The notes: generated from the sequence alone by a model not told the origin. Counted from the stretch's first letter, positions 6,747 through 14,321 are shown. The stretch: 14,321 nucleotides of DNA from Dehalococcoidia bacterium (GCA_014859215.1 JACUUS010000045.1:1-14321); one strand, 5' to 3'. Numbers and translations are program-made.

Positions 6747-7162
6747 GCTTCGAACCGAAAATCGTGGGGTTCCTGTGCAACTGGTGCTCGTATGCCGGCG
6801 CGGACCTGGCCGGTACGTCCAGGAAGAAGTATGCTCCGAACGTGCGGGTCGTCAGGGTGATGTGCAGCGGAAGGGTGGACCCCACCTTCGTGGTAAAAGC
6901 ATTCAAGGCCGGCGCCGACGGCGTCCTCGTCTGCGGGTGACACCCCGGAGAGTGCCATTACCTGGAAGGTAATGAAAAAGCAGCCAGGCGGATCCCCTTG
7001 CTCAAGAAGATGCTGGGCCAGTTCGGTATCGAAGAGGAAAGAGTGAGACTCGACTGGGTCTCCGCTTCGGAAGGTGAACGCTTTGCCTCCATCGTTAATG
7101 AGATGACAGCGAAGTTGAAAGAGCTCGGGCCTTTCAGCGGCAATGGAGGGAAAGATGGCTAA
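6743..7162 (+). CDS. mvhD: Methyl viologen-reducing hydrogenase-type subunit D, predicted selenoprotein (Sec66 at TGA 6938-6940)
   Basis: MvhD is the [2Fe-2S] subunit that wires the MvhGA hydrogenase to HdrA. ATG at 6743 overlaps the hdrA stop. Reading through the TGA at codon 66 gives 139 residues, the family length, ending at TAA 7160-7162. Cysteine positions are GFLCNWCSYAGADLAG (C12, C15), MCSGR, and VLVCG-U-HPGECHY, where homologues read CHPG-CHY with Cys or Sec in place of U. The sequence after the TGA (LLKKMLGQFGIEEERVRLDW) is typical of MvhD, so the frame is intact on both sides. A strong SECIS-like hairpin sits at 6956-6974. The archaeal homologue VhuD is an established selenoprotein, which supports this reading. 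A standard gene caller would report only a 65-residue fragment and miss the C-terminal half. The last 8 bases overlap mvhG. Confidence 0.92.
6956..6974 (+). promoter_or_regulatory. Strong candidate bacterial SECIS element of mvhD
   Basis: A perfect 7-bp stem pairs cattacc (6956-6962) with ggtaatg (6968-6974), with a 5-base apical loop tggaa. The loop begins 22 bases after the TGA at 6938-6940, inside the range used by bacterial SelB-dependent SECIS hairpins, and contains GG. It lies within the coding sequence, as bacterial SECIS elements do. Confidence 0.75.
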
Positions 7163-8117
7163 GATAAAGCTGGCTCTTTACTGGTCCGCAGCCTGCGGCG
7201 GCTGCGACGTCGCCGTACTGGATGTAAACGAGAAGATCCTCGATGTGGCCGAGCTTGCGGACATAGTCTTCTGGCCAATAGCTCTCGACTTCAAGTATCA
7301 CCACGTCGAGGCTATGCCTGATAAGAGTATAGACGTGTGCCTGTTCAATGGCGCTGTTAGAAGCTCGGAACAGGAAAGCATTGCGGGACTGCTGAGAGCG
7401 AAATCGAAGACAATGGTAGCCTTCGGGTCCTGCGCCTGCTTCGGAGGCATACCCGCTCTGGCCAATTTCTCGAACCGGGCGGCGATAATGGAAAGGGCCT
7501 ATATCGAGGCGCCTTCCAATGAGAATCCGGACAGGACTCTCCCGCAAACGCGGGTGAAAGTGCCGGAAGGCGAGCTGGAACTGCCGGAGCTGTACGAAAG
7601 AGTGCTGACCCTGGGCCAGGTCGTGGATGTAGAGTACCTGGTTCCCGGCTGTCCGCCGCCTGTGCCTCTCATCCTGAAGGTTGTGGATGCGCTCGCGAAT
7701 AACGCGCTGCCGCCTCCGGGCTCGGTCATTGCTTCAGATAAGTCGCTGTGCGAGGAATGCGAACGTAAGAAAGAAGAGAAGAAGATAACCAGGATATATC
7801 GCCCTCACGAGATCACGCCTGACCCGGAAAGATGTTTGCTTGAGCAGGGGATACTCTGCATGGGTCCGGCTACCAGGGGCGGTTGTGGGGCGCTGTGCAT
7901 CAAGGCCAACATGCCCTGTCGGGGTTGCTTCGGCCCGCCGCCGGGAGTCGTGGACCAGGGGGCGAAGCTTGTCAGCGCCGTCGCCTCGATCTACGAAACG
8001 GCGAGTGGGGCTGACATAGCCCGAATGGTTGACGAGGTCGCTGATCCTGCAGGCACCTTTTACAGGTTCGGGCTGTCAGATGCAATGCTCAGGGTGAAGC
8101 AACTTCAACGCAGGTAG
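7155..8117 (+). CDS. mvhG: Group 3c-type [NiFe]-hydrogenase small subunit
   Basis: MvhG relays electrons from the Ni-Fe site of MvhA through three iron-sulfur clusters to MvhD. I start it at ATG 7155 because ggaggg (7145-7150) lies 4 bases upstream; an in-frame ATG at 7143 has no such site. This gives 320 residues. Seen are the proximal-cluster block WSAACGGCDVAVLD, then FGSCACFGGIPA and VPGCPPPV. A C-terminal cysteine-rich part follows (CEEC, LCMGPATRGGCGALC, MPCRGCFGPPPG) for medial and distal clusters. No twin-arginine signal is present, which agrees with a cytoplasmic enzyme. It overlaps mvhD by 8 bases, and mvhA follows after 15. All cysteines expected of the family appear to be present and none is replaced by TGA, in contrast to its two neighbours. 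Confidence 0.95.
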   Translation: MAKIKLALYWSAACGGCDVAVLDVNEKILDVAELADIVFWPIALDFKYHHVEAMPDKSIDVCLFNGAVRSSEQESIAGLLRAKSKTMVAFGSCACFGGIPALANFSNRAAIMERAYIEAPSNENPDRTLPQTRVKVPEGELELPELYERVLTLGQVVDVEYLVPGCPPPVPLILKVVDALANNALPPPGSVIASDKSLCEECERKKEEKKITRIYRPHEITPDPERCLLEQGILCMGPATRGGCGALCIKANMPCRGCFGPPPGVVDQGAKLVSAVASIYETASGADIARMVDEVADPAGTFYRFGLSDAMLRVKQLQRR

Positions 8118-8132
8118 AAGGGAGCGTGGAAA

Positions 8133-9653
8133 TTGAAAGAGGTCACTGTAAACTCCGTGAAAGAGGTAAGCGGCCAGGGCGCGGGGCTGAGGAAGGTGAC
8201 GATTGACCCGATTACCAGGCTGGAGGGCCACGGCAAGATAGAGATCTTCCTTGATCCCGACGGAGGAGTGGCTAATGCCTACCTTCAAATACCGGAGCTT
8301 CGAGGGTTCGAACGCTTCTGTGAAGGACGCCCTGTCGAGGAAGTGCCGCGGATAGTGCCCCGTATATGCGGTGTCTGACCGGGGGCGCATCACATGGCCT
8401 CGTGCAAGGCCACAGACGCTGTTTACCACGTGGATCCGCCGCCTGCGGCGAAGAAACTGAGGGAGCTCTTCTACTGCGCTCACATGATTCATTCCCATAT
8501 CGCGCACTTCTACGCTCTTGCCGCGCCTGATTTCGTGATGGGGCCGGATAGCGACCCGGCGCAGAGAAATATCCTGGGCGTTATCGCTAAGGTGGGGATC
8601 GCGGTTGGTGGGGAAGTCATAAAGCACCGCGCATTCGCGCAGCAGATCCAGGCAGTTATAGGCGGCAAGGCCACCCATCCGGTTTGCGGGTTGCCGGGGG
8701 GCATGAGCAGGCCGATTACGGAGGAAGAGCGCATAGACTTCGAGGAGAAGGCGAAGTCGTGCATGGAGTTCGCCAAGTTTAGCCTCAAGCTGTTCGAGGA
8801 CGTAGTCCTCAATAACAAGGAGTACCTGGACCTGGTCACGGGCGATATCTACACCATGAAGAGCTACTATATGGGGCTTGTGGACGCCCAGAACAGGGTC
8901 AACTTCTATGATGGCGATATCCGGGTGGTTGATCCCGAAGGGAAAGAAGTTGCTAAGTTCAGGCCTGCCCAGTACCTGGAATATGTGGCGGAGCATACCG
9001 AGCCGTGGACCTATCTGAAGTTCCCTTTCCTGAAGAAAATAGGCTGGAAGGGGTTCACGGAAGGTAAGGACAGCGGCGTGTACAGGGTCAGCCCGCTGGC
9101 AAGGCTGAACGCGGCTGACGGTATGGCTACACCCCTGGCCCAAGCTGAGTACGAGAAGCTGTTCAAGACGCTTGGCGGCAAGCCCGTCCACGCGACCCTG
9201 GCCTTCCACTGGGCACGCCTGGTCGAGCTGCTGTACGCTTCGGAGAGGCTGCTGGAGATGGCGCAGGATCGGGAAGTCACGGAACCCGTTGTGCGCACTA
9301 TTCCCACGGCGACGCCGGACGAGGGGGTGGGGGTTGTGGAAGCGCCGCGCGGCACCCTGATTCACCACTACCAGACCGATGAAAAGGGCATGGTACGCAA
9401 GGTGAATTTGATCGTGGCGACCGCCCATAACTACCCTGCCATGAATATGTCGATCAAGAAGGCGGCCCAGGGCCTTATCAAGAAAGGCAAGGAGGTAAAC
9501 GAGGGCCTGTTGAATATGGTGGAGATGGCTTTCCGGGCCTATGACCCGTGCATGGCCTGCGCCACTCATACCCTGCCCGGGCAGATGCCTCTAGAGGTAA
9601 CAATCTACGATTGTAACGGGGAGTTGGTGAAGGAGCTCAGCCGGAACATATAG
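8133..9653 (+). CDS. mvhA: Group 3c-type [NiFe]-hydrogenase large subunit, predicted selenoprotein with Sec82 in the L1 motif (TGA 8376-8378)
   Basis: MvhA binds the Ni-Fe centre that splits H2. The frame is 507 codons when the TGA at codon 82 is read as an amino acid. N-terminal TIDPITRLEGHGKIEIFLD is a hydrogenase signature. The L1 motif reads PRICGV-U-PGAHHMAS, where the family has RICGVC followed by HH; C79 is present and position 82 is the TGA. The L2 motif DPCMACATH (C473, C476) is intact, and 27 residues follow the His as a maturation peptide. L1 Cys82 normally bridges Ni and Fe, so this would be [NiFeSe] chemistry at a site other than the well-known L2 one. Start TTG 8133 has aaggga about 10 bases ahead; an in-frame GTG at 8157 is an alternative. 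If TGA were simply a nonsense mutation, the enzyme would be dead. Confidence 0.92.
8395..8412 (+). promoter_or_regulatory. Weak candidate SECIS element of mvhA
   Basis: tggcc (8395-8399) pairs with ggcca (8408-8412) around the 8-base loop tcgtgcaa, which starts 21 bases after the TGA at 8376-8378. Spacing fits a bacterial SECIS, but the 5-bp stem is short and a competing cac/gtg pairing exists. It is weaker than the hairpins in mvhD and hdrA. Confidence 0.35.
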
Positions 9654-9691
9654 CGTGTTCGTTGAGGAGATAACGGGGGGACGCGTCACAA

Positions 9692-10390
9692 ATGACTATG
9701 ATGGGCAAGAAGTCCCCGACAGAGCGGGGCAAGATAAAGATACTGATCGCGGACGACCATGCCGTGGTACGAGAGGGTACGCGTCAAATACTGGAGCAGG
9801 AGCAGGACCTTGAGGTGGTGGCCGAGGCCGGAGATGGAGAAGAGACGATTGACATGGCTGTCAGGTGCCAGCCTGACATTGCCATTATCGATATCGCCAT
9901 GCCGAAGCTCGACGGCATCGAAGCCACCAGGCAGATCAAGCAGCTCTGTCCGAACGTCACTGTGCTGATACTCACCGCGTATGATGATGACCAGTTCATA
10001 TTCAGCCTTCTGGAGGCAGGCGCCGCCGGGTACCTTCTGAAAAGTGTTCGCAGCCGCGAGCTTGTAGACGCTGTCCGGGCGGTGTATGCCGGGGAATCGG
10101 TGCTGCACCCGCTGGTTGCCCGCAAGGTTCTCAACCGTTTCGCGTCCAGTACGGAGAGGGCGAAGGCGGGAGGTCCTCGCGAGGGTCTCAGCGAGAGAGA
10201 GATGGAGGTGCTCAAGCTCGCCACCAGGGGCTACAGCAACAAGGATATCGCCGAGGAGCTGGGCCTCAGTACCAGGACCGTGCAAGGGCACCTGGGACAC
10301 ATCTTCAACAAGCTCAACGTCAGCTCCCGGACCGAGGCTGTGGTCTGTGCTTTGAAAGAAGGCTGGGTCACTTTGAAGGACCTGCCCTGA
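9692..10390 (+). CDS. NarL/FixJ-family response regulator (REC plus LuxR-type HTH)
   Basis: This is a two-component response regulator of 232 residues. The receiver domain (about 15-130) keeps all key positions: acidic pair D21-D22, phosphoacceptor D67 in IIDIAMP, T95 in LILTAYD, and K117 in GYLLKS. A linker leads to a LuxR-type helix-turn-helix (about 165-225: LSEREMEVLKLATRGYSNKDIAEELGLSTRTVQGHLGHIFNKL). It therefore binds DNA as a dimer after phosphorylation. ATG at 9692 is used; in-frame ATGs at 9698 and 9701 are alternatives, and the upstream gggggga is somewhat far. It lies 38 bases after mvhA and 32 before the kinase, so it may be the last-but-one gene of the hydrogenase operon. That suggests it senses and regulates the same redox pathway, which is inference. 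Confidence 0.93.
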   Translation: MTMMGKKSPTERGKIKILIADDHAVVREGTRQILEQEQDLEVVAEAGDGEETIDMAVRCQPDIAIIDIAMPKLDGIEATRQIKQLCPNVTVLILTAYDDDQFIFSLLEAGAAGYLLKSVRSRELVDAVRAVYAGESVLHPLVARKVLNRFASSTERAKAGGPREGLSEREMEVLKLATRGYSNKDIAEELGLSTRTVQGHLGHIFNKLNVSSRTEAVVCALKEGWVTLKDLP

Positions 10391-10422
10391 TTGCTGCATT
10401 CGAGGCCGCGGCCAGGTGGGTA

Positions 10423-12348
10423 ATGCGACAATTTATCAGCGGACTGGCAGGTGTTGTCCGGAGGCCCGGCTTCTGGCTGATTCTGGCTATCCTTGCGCTG
10501 ATTTCCATCCCGCATTACGGGCATCTTCTGGATCACCCCGCCTTCCTGAAAAGTATCACCGAGCAGCTTGGCCTGGACCGCGAGGCCTTCGAGAGAATCC
10601 TCTATCTCGCTCCGATCATCTGGGCGGGATTCCTGTTCGGATGGCGGGGCGCCATGATGGCTTCACTTGCCGCGCTGGCCCTGATGCTTCCCCTCGCGCT
10701 CATGACATCAGCGCAGCCACGCGATGCCCTGTTCGAAACAGGCGCGGTTTTCGTCGTAGGCAATCTGGTCGCATTTTCGTCTGAGGCTCTCACCAGGGAA
10801 AGGCAGCGGCGCAGTGAGCTTGCTGCTCTGAATGAGACATGCAGCGCCGCCTCACGGTACCTCGATCTCGGCCAAGTCCTTGACAACAGCATCCGGAGCG
10901 TCATCAATGTCATGAAGGTTAACGCCGCGATGGTCTTTTTAATGAACGAGGGGAACACTGAACTGGCGCTTTCGGCCCATAAGGGTATCTCGCCGGACTT
11001 TGCCCGCAGCGTCGCCCGCATCCAGTTCGGGGAAGGCTTCAACGGGAGAGTAGCCAGGACGGGCGAGCCGCTGGTTGTAGCGGACGCTTCCCGCGACTCC
11101 GGCTTGACCAGGCCGGCTGTTTGCGAGGAGGGTATAAGGTCTCAGTTAATAGTGCCCCTTATCTCGAAAGGGAAGGTCCTCGGTACGCTGTGCGTGGCTA
11201 CGCATGGCTACCGCAAATTCAACGGTCACGAGGTGGAACTGCTGGAAGCAATGGGAAATCAGATAGGCATAGCGGTCGAAAACGCGCGCCTGTATGAGCA
11301 GGAGCGCGCCGTCGCGGAGCAGCTCAGGCAGTCGGAGGAACGGTACCGCCGGCTGTTCGAGGACGCTCATGATGCAATCTGGCTTCACGATCTCCAGGGC
11401 GGCATAATCGCCGCAAACAAGTCCTGCGTGAGTCTGACGGGATACTCTCTGGAGGAGTTGCGAAAGCTGAATGCCGACAGCCTGCTGGGGAAAGAGTTCG
11501 CGCTGGTGAACAGGCTGCGGGACCCTGGTCTAAGGGAGGAGACGATCGGACGCATATCAGAAGTGACCCTGGTCAAGAAGGACGGCTCCCGGGCGTCTGT
11601 ACAGCTGTCCACCAGCCCGGTCAGCTCGAACAGCCATGTCGAAGCCTTCCAGTGCATAGCCAGAGATGTGACAGAAGAGAAGATGATGAGGGAGAACCTG
11701 AGTTTCTATCTTCAACAGGTTACCAGGGCCCAGGAAGAAGAGCGGAAACGAATCGCGCGGGAACTGCACGACGAGACGATACAGGCGCTGGTGGTACTGT
11801 CCCGCCAGCTTGACGATATGGCGTCACGCGGCGAGAACCTTTCGGAACAGGAAAAGCAGGTTCTGGAGAGGCTCTGGCAGCAGACAAACAGCATCATGGA
11901 AGGCCTGCGGCGGCTCAGCTAGGACCTCAGGCCGGCGACGCTCGACAAGCTCGGCATGCTCTCGGCGCTTGAATGGCTTGCATCTGACATCAGGAAGCTT
12001 TCCGGCATCGATATAGAGCTGAAGGTTCTCGGCACGGAGCGTAGGATAGCCCCGGAAGCCGAACTCGTACTGTTCCGTATAGCACAGGAAGCGCTAAGGA
12101 ACGTATGGCGTCATTCACAGGCCGCCAAAGCTGTCATCACGGTGGTATTCCAGCAGGACTCGGTCCGGCTCACCATTGCGGACAACGGTAAGGGATTCGA
12201 TTTGCAGCAGCGCAGGGGTGACCTCACCAGGGAGGGCAGGCTGGGCCTGGCAGGAATGGAGGAGCGGGCAAGATTGTTAGGCGGTAACCTCACCATCCAG
12301 TCGGCCCCGGGCGAAGGCGCCACCATCACAGTTGAAGCACCAATCTAG
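10423..12348 (+). CDS. Membrane sensor histidine kinase (GAF-PAS-HisKA_3-HATPase), split by an in-frame TAG at 11920-11922
   Basis: This is the cognate kinase of the upstream NarL-type regulator. The N-terminus (about 15-118) has several hydrophobic segments (FWLILAILALISI, LAPIIWAGFLFGW, MMASLAALALMLPLALM, GAVFVVGNLVAF), a small membrane domain. A GAF domain (about 140-292) and a PAS domain (about 305-425, from SEERYRRLFEDAHDAIWLHD) follow. The dimerisation helix is ERKRIARELHDE with phosphoacceptor H449. At codon 500, TAG interrupts LRRLS-x-DLRPATLDKLG, a block that is continuous in homologues, often with Gln or Arg at x. The same frame then carries the ATPase domain: EALRNVWRHS (N box), DNGKGF and GRLGLAGMEERARLL. 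Without readthrough the product lacks the ATPase and cannot autophosphorylate. CAG to TAG is one transition. ATG 10423 follows aggtggg. Confidence 0.88.
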
Positions 12349-12690
12349 CCCTCACAAGTTAATACTTCTCGCAGGCCGTATACTATGTCACTGCTACAAA
12401 GGTCGATCCTTTTCAGGTACCCGGGTTATGTAGGCTTGACTTTCATTGCCAGTGGTGCTGGTTGTCCAGTATGATGGATTGCGAGTCCCCGAAGCAATCT
12501 CCGTACCCTCTCCGCAGGCATCGTTCCGCCGCCATTCGTGGAGAGGTTGCCGCGCGGCCTCCTCGTAAAGACATGATCCATGTTGTATTTCATGGCGAGC
12601 CTGTGAAACGAGCCACTTGACTTCTGCCGTGAACTTATTTTGTGAAGGCAGCGATGCGCAGCGCAACGGGAAGCGGGTTGGTGGTCGTAG

Positions 12691-12767
12691 GGGCGATCCC
12701 GCCGGGTCGCCCGCTCCCCGACGACGACCCGTACCCTGACCTGGACCTGACAACGACAGGTTCAGGT
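12691..12767. repeat. REP-like cluster of inverted repeats
   Basis: gggcgatcc (12691-12699) pairs with gggtcgccc (12704-12712) around a 4-base loop, with one wobble. acctggacctg (12739-12749) pairs with caggttcaggt (12757-12767) around a 7-base loop, with one wobble. A ggcc/ggcc hairpin may follow. Such paired GC-rich hairpins in an intergenic gap resemble REP or small non-autonomous repeat elements. Only one copy is in the window, so multi-copy status is unknown. Confidence 0.4.
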
Positions 12768-12932
12768 GGGGCGAAGTCGGCCCTCCGGCCCGCCGCCACG
12801 TATCGCCTTCCACAGCAAGGTTGCGCAGCCTTTGTACATATTCGGTGCCGCTGGAGACTGCCGCCTCGCTGCCGTCGTCGCGTAGCTGACTCTTAATCGT
12901 GGAGCGATCTTCAGCGTAAAACCGCAGCGATG

Positions 12933-12938
12933 TATAAT
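12933..12938 (+). promoter_or_regulatory. Possible -10 box upstream of the glucan phosphorylase
   Basis: A perfect tataat lies about 105 bases before the proposed start at 13043. The best -35 at 17-base spacing is ttcagc, matching only about half of the consensus. It is in an otherwise GC-rich region, which makes it stand out. Confidence 0.25.
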
Positions 12939-13042
12939 TATAGTCAGTCACATATTCTATATGGCGGCTCCGCTTCATCTGCGGTCCTGGCTCATGGCGC
13001 TTGTTGACCAGGCTGGAGCGGGTTGCCGGATGGTGGGACCGG

Positions 13043-14321
13043 ATGGCTGCAAGAGCAATCATAAGCCAGGGACTGGACCTGAACCTGCCGGAACGCATAG
13101 GCAGGCTTGACGAGCTTGCCAACAACCTCTGGTGGAGCTGGAATCCCCAGGCACGCGAACTGTTTCGCTCCCTGGACTATCCGCTGTGGAAAGACGGCCA
13201 TAACCCGGTACGCCAGCTTCGCTACATCAGCCGGGAGAAGCTGGAATCAGCAGCCGGCGATCCATCTTTTCTCAGCCTGTATGACTCCGTGCTGGCGGCA
13301 TTCGACGCCGATACGAAGACTGAGAATACATGGTTCAACCTTAATTGTCCGGGCGTGATGAAGGGGCCGGTCGCCTTCTTCTCGATGGAGTTTGCCATTC
13401 ACCGCTCTCTGCCGATCTATGCCGGCGGCCTTGGCATCCTGTCCGGCGACCTCTGCAAGGAATCAAGCGATCTTGGCGTGCCCCTGGTCGGGGTGGGTTT
13501 CATGTACCCCCAGGGTTATTTCCGCCAGTGCGTCACTGATGAAGGATGGCAAGAGGAACGGTATGTCCAGATCGACTTCAACGAGGCGCCGATCAACCCG
13601 GTTGCCACAGAGGAGGGCGGCGCGAGTCTCGCCGTTGTGTACCTGGATGACCGGCCTGTGCATATAAGGGCCTGGGAGATACAGGTGGGCCGGACCATGA
13701 TATACCTTTTGGACACCAATCTGGGGGAAAACGCGGTGCAGGACCGCAATCTCTCGGCGAGGCTTTATATCGCGGACAGGGCGCTGCGGATACAGCAGGA
13801 GATCGTGCTGGGAGTGGGTGGCGTCCGTGTTCTCAGGGCGCTCGGCATAGAGCCGGCCGTGTGGCATGCCAACGAAGGGCACACAGCCTTCATGATGATG
13901 GAGCGGGTCAGGGAAGAGGTGCGCCGGGGAATACCCTACGGGGAGGCTGTAAAGAAGGTGCAGCACAGCACGGTGTTCACCACCCATACCCCGGTGCCTG
14001 CCGGGCATGACATATTCCCGGCAGACCTGGTTGAGAGGAACCTCCACAGCTACTGGGAGTCAATTGGAGTAAGCCGGGATACCTTCCTGAGACTGGGACA
14101 GGATACCGTCGGCACCGACGTTTTCAACATGACCACTTTTGCCTTGAGGATGTCTCAGCGGCGCAATGCTGTAAGCGAATTGCACGGCGTTGTTGGGAGG
14201 AGAATGTGGCACGTGCTGTGGCCCGAAGTTGGTGAGAATGAGGTCCCGATCACACATGTGACGAACGGCGTTCATGTCCCGACGTGAATCGCCCCCGAGA
14301 TGAGAAGTCTCCTCGAAACCA
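13043..14321 (+). CDS. glgP: Alpha-glucan (glycogen/maltodextrin) phosphorylase, 3'-truncated, with in-frame TGA at 14285-14287
   Basis: This GT35-family enzyme would release glucose 1-phosphate from alpha-1,4-glucans. Residues 10-110 (ERIGRLDELANNLWWSWNPQA onward) are the DUF3417 N-terminal domain typical of this bacterial subtype. The phosphorylase core follows: AFFSMEFAIHRSLPIYAGGLGILSGD, VWHANEGHTAFMMMERVRE, STVFTTHTPVPAGHD, NMTTFALRMSQRRNAVSELHG. I start at ATG 13043 because homology begins just after it; a TTG at 13001 is in frame but poorly supported. At codon 415 the family sequence TNGVHVPTW-IAPEM is broken by TGA in place of the Trp TGG. The correct frame resumes at once and stays open to the window end. 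The pyridoxal-phosphate site lies beyond the window. Whether the gene is functional is open: nonsense mutation, assembly error or readthrough. Confidence 0.88.

Larger units (their letters stand above)
12349..13042. other. Long intergenic region with hairpin-rich repeat-like element
   Basis: Nearly 700 bases separate the kinase from the phosphorylase. Open frames here (12642-12896 on +, 13125-12394 on -) have low-complexity or frame-shadow composition and no ribosome-binding site. No clear terminator follows the kinase. A cluster of inverted repeats at 12691-12767 is listed separately. A tataat box at 12933-12938 could be a -10 element for the phosphorylase, but its -35 match (ttcagc, 17 bases upstream) is poor. 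Confidence 0.5.

Noticed and set aside
8076..9569. 497-codon open frame on the - strand across mvhA
   Set aside because: Mirror of a strongly conserved hydrogenase gene. It looks impressive only by length and has no ribosome-binding site or known motif.
4785..9653. Reassignment of TGA to Cys or another amino acid genome-wide, in place of selenocysteine
   Set aside because: TGA ends hdrB (followed at once by TAA), hdrA and the response regulator at family-appropriate positions, and TGG/TGC/TGT are used normally, so TGA is a stop unless recoded.
11920..11922. Pyrrolysine at the kinase TAG
   Set aside because: TAG is an ordinary stop for several genes here (880, 1567, 2607, 2834, 8117, 9653), the site is not one where pyrrolysine is known, and no pyl genes are in view.
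12394..13125. 243-codon open frame on the - strand in the kinase-phosphorylase gap
   Set aside because: Low-complexity, Arg/Ser/Pro-rich translation, no Shine-Dalgarno sequence, overlaps the hairpin cluster and the start of glgP. An alternative 55-codon frame on the same strand is no better supported.
1..14321. CRISPR arrays, insertion sequences, integrases or attachment sites
   Set aside because: No regularly spaced direct repeats, no transposase or recombinase motifs, and no terminal repeats were found.

Overview
This is a bacterial window of moderately high GC with all convincing genes on the + strand. It comes from a strict anaerobe that handles H2 and low-potential electrons. The gene set (bacterial HdrABC-MvhDGA, GAF/PAS sensor kinase with NarL-type regulator, DUF3417-type glucan phosphorylase) would suit an uncultured Chloroflexota/Dehalococcoidia-like or similar subsurface lineage. 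That placement is a guess from protein flavour, since no rRNA or other phylogenetic marker is present.

Layout. Positions 2-880 hold the C-terminal part of a first group 3 [NiFe]-hydrogenase large subunit, closed by a terminator at about 928-964. Positions 1358-1567 encode a small two-helix membrane protein. Positions 2200-2834 hold a tandem array of three small single-pass membrane proteins that are clear paralogues of each other. Ahead of them (2052-2192) is a structured leader with a riboswitch-like layout: an 11-bp closing stem whose 3' arm contains CCTCC, then a hairpin running into the Shine-Dalgarno sequence. Positions 3315-9653 are one tight operon, hdrC-hdrB-hdrA-mvhD-mvhG-mvhA, coding for an electron-bifurcating heterodisulfide reductase/[NiFe]-hydrogenase complex. 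A response regulator (9692-10390) and a sensor histidine kinase (10423-12348) follow directly and may be co-transcribed. After about 690 bases rich in hairpins, an alpha-glucan phosphorylase starts near 13043 and runs off the window.

The main result is that three consecutive proteins of the Hdr-Mvh complex are each cut by an in-frame TGA exactly where the family has a functional cysteine: HdrA codon 195, MvhD codon 66 and MvhA codon 82. I read all three as selenocysteine. A hairpin follows each TGA at the distance expected of a bacterial SECIS element, very convincing for mvhD, fair for hdrA, weaker for mvhA. Sec is known in HdrA and in MvhD/VhuD homologues. In mvhA it falls on the second cysteine of the N-terminal L1 motif (RICGVC), a residue that bridges Ni and Fe. 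The familiar [NiFeSe] enzymes instead carry Sec in the C-terminal L2 motif, which here keeps both cysteines. To my knowledge this is an unusual and perhaps undescribed active-site variant.

Two further in-frame stops do not fit selenocysteine: a TAG in the kinase between the phosphoacceptor helix and the ATPase domain, and a TGA at a normally Trp position in the glucan phosphorylase. Each is one transition from a plausible sense codon (CAG, TGG), so nonsense mutation, sequencing/consensus error or readthrough are all open.

How the genes work together: MvhGA oxidises H2. MvhD passes electrons to the HdrA flavin, which splits them between a low-potential acceptor (ferredoxin) and the HdrB/HdrC disulfide-reducing branch. 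The kinase/regulator pair may adjust this operon to redox or H2 state.
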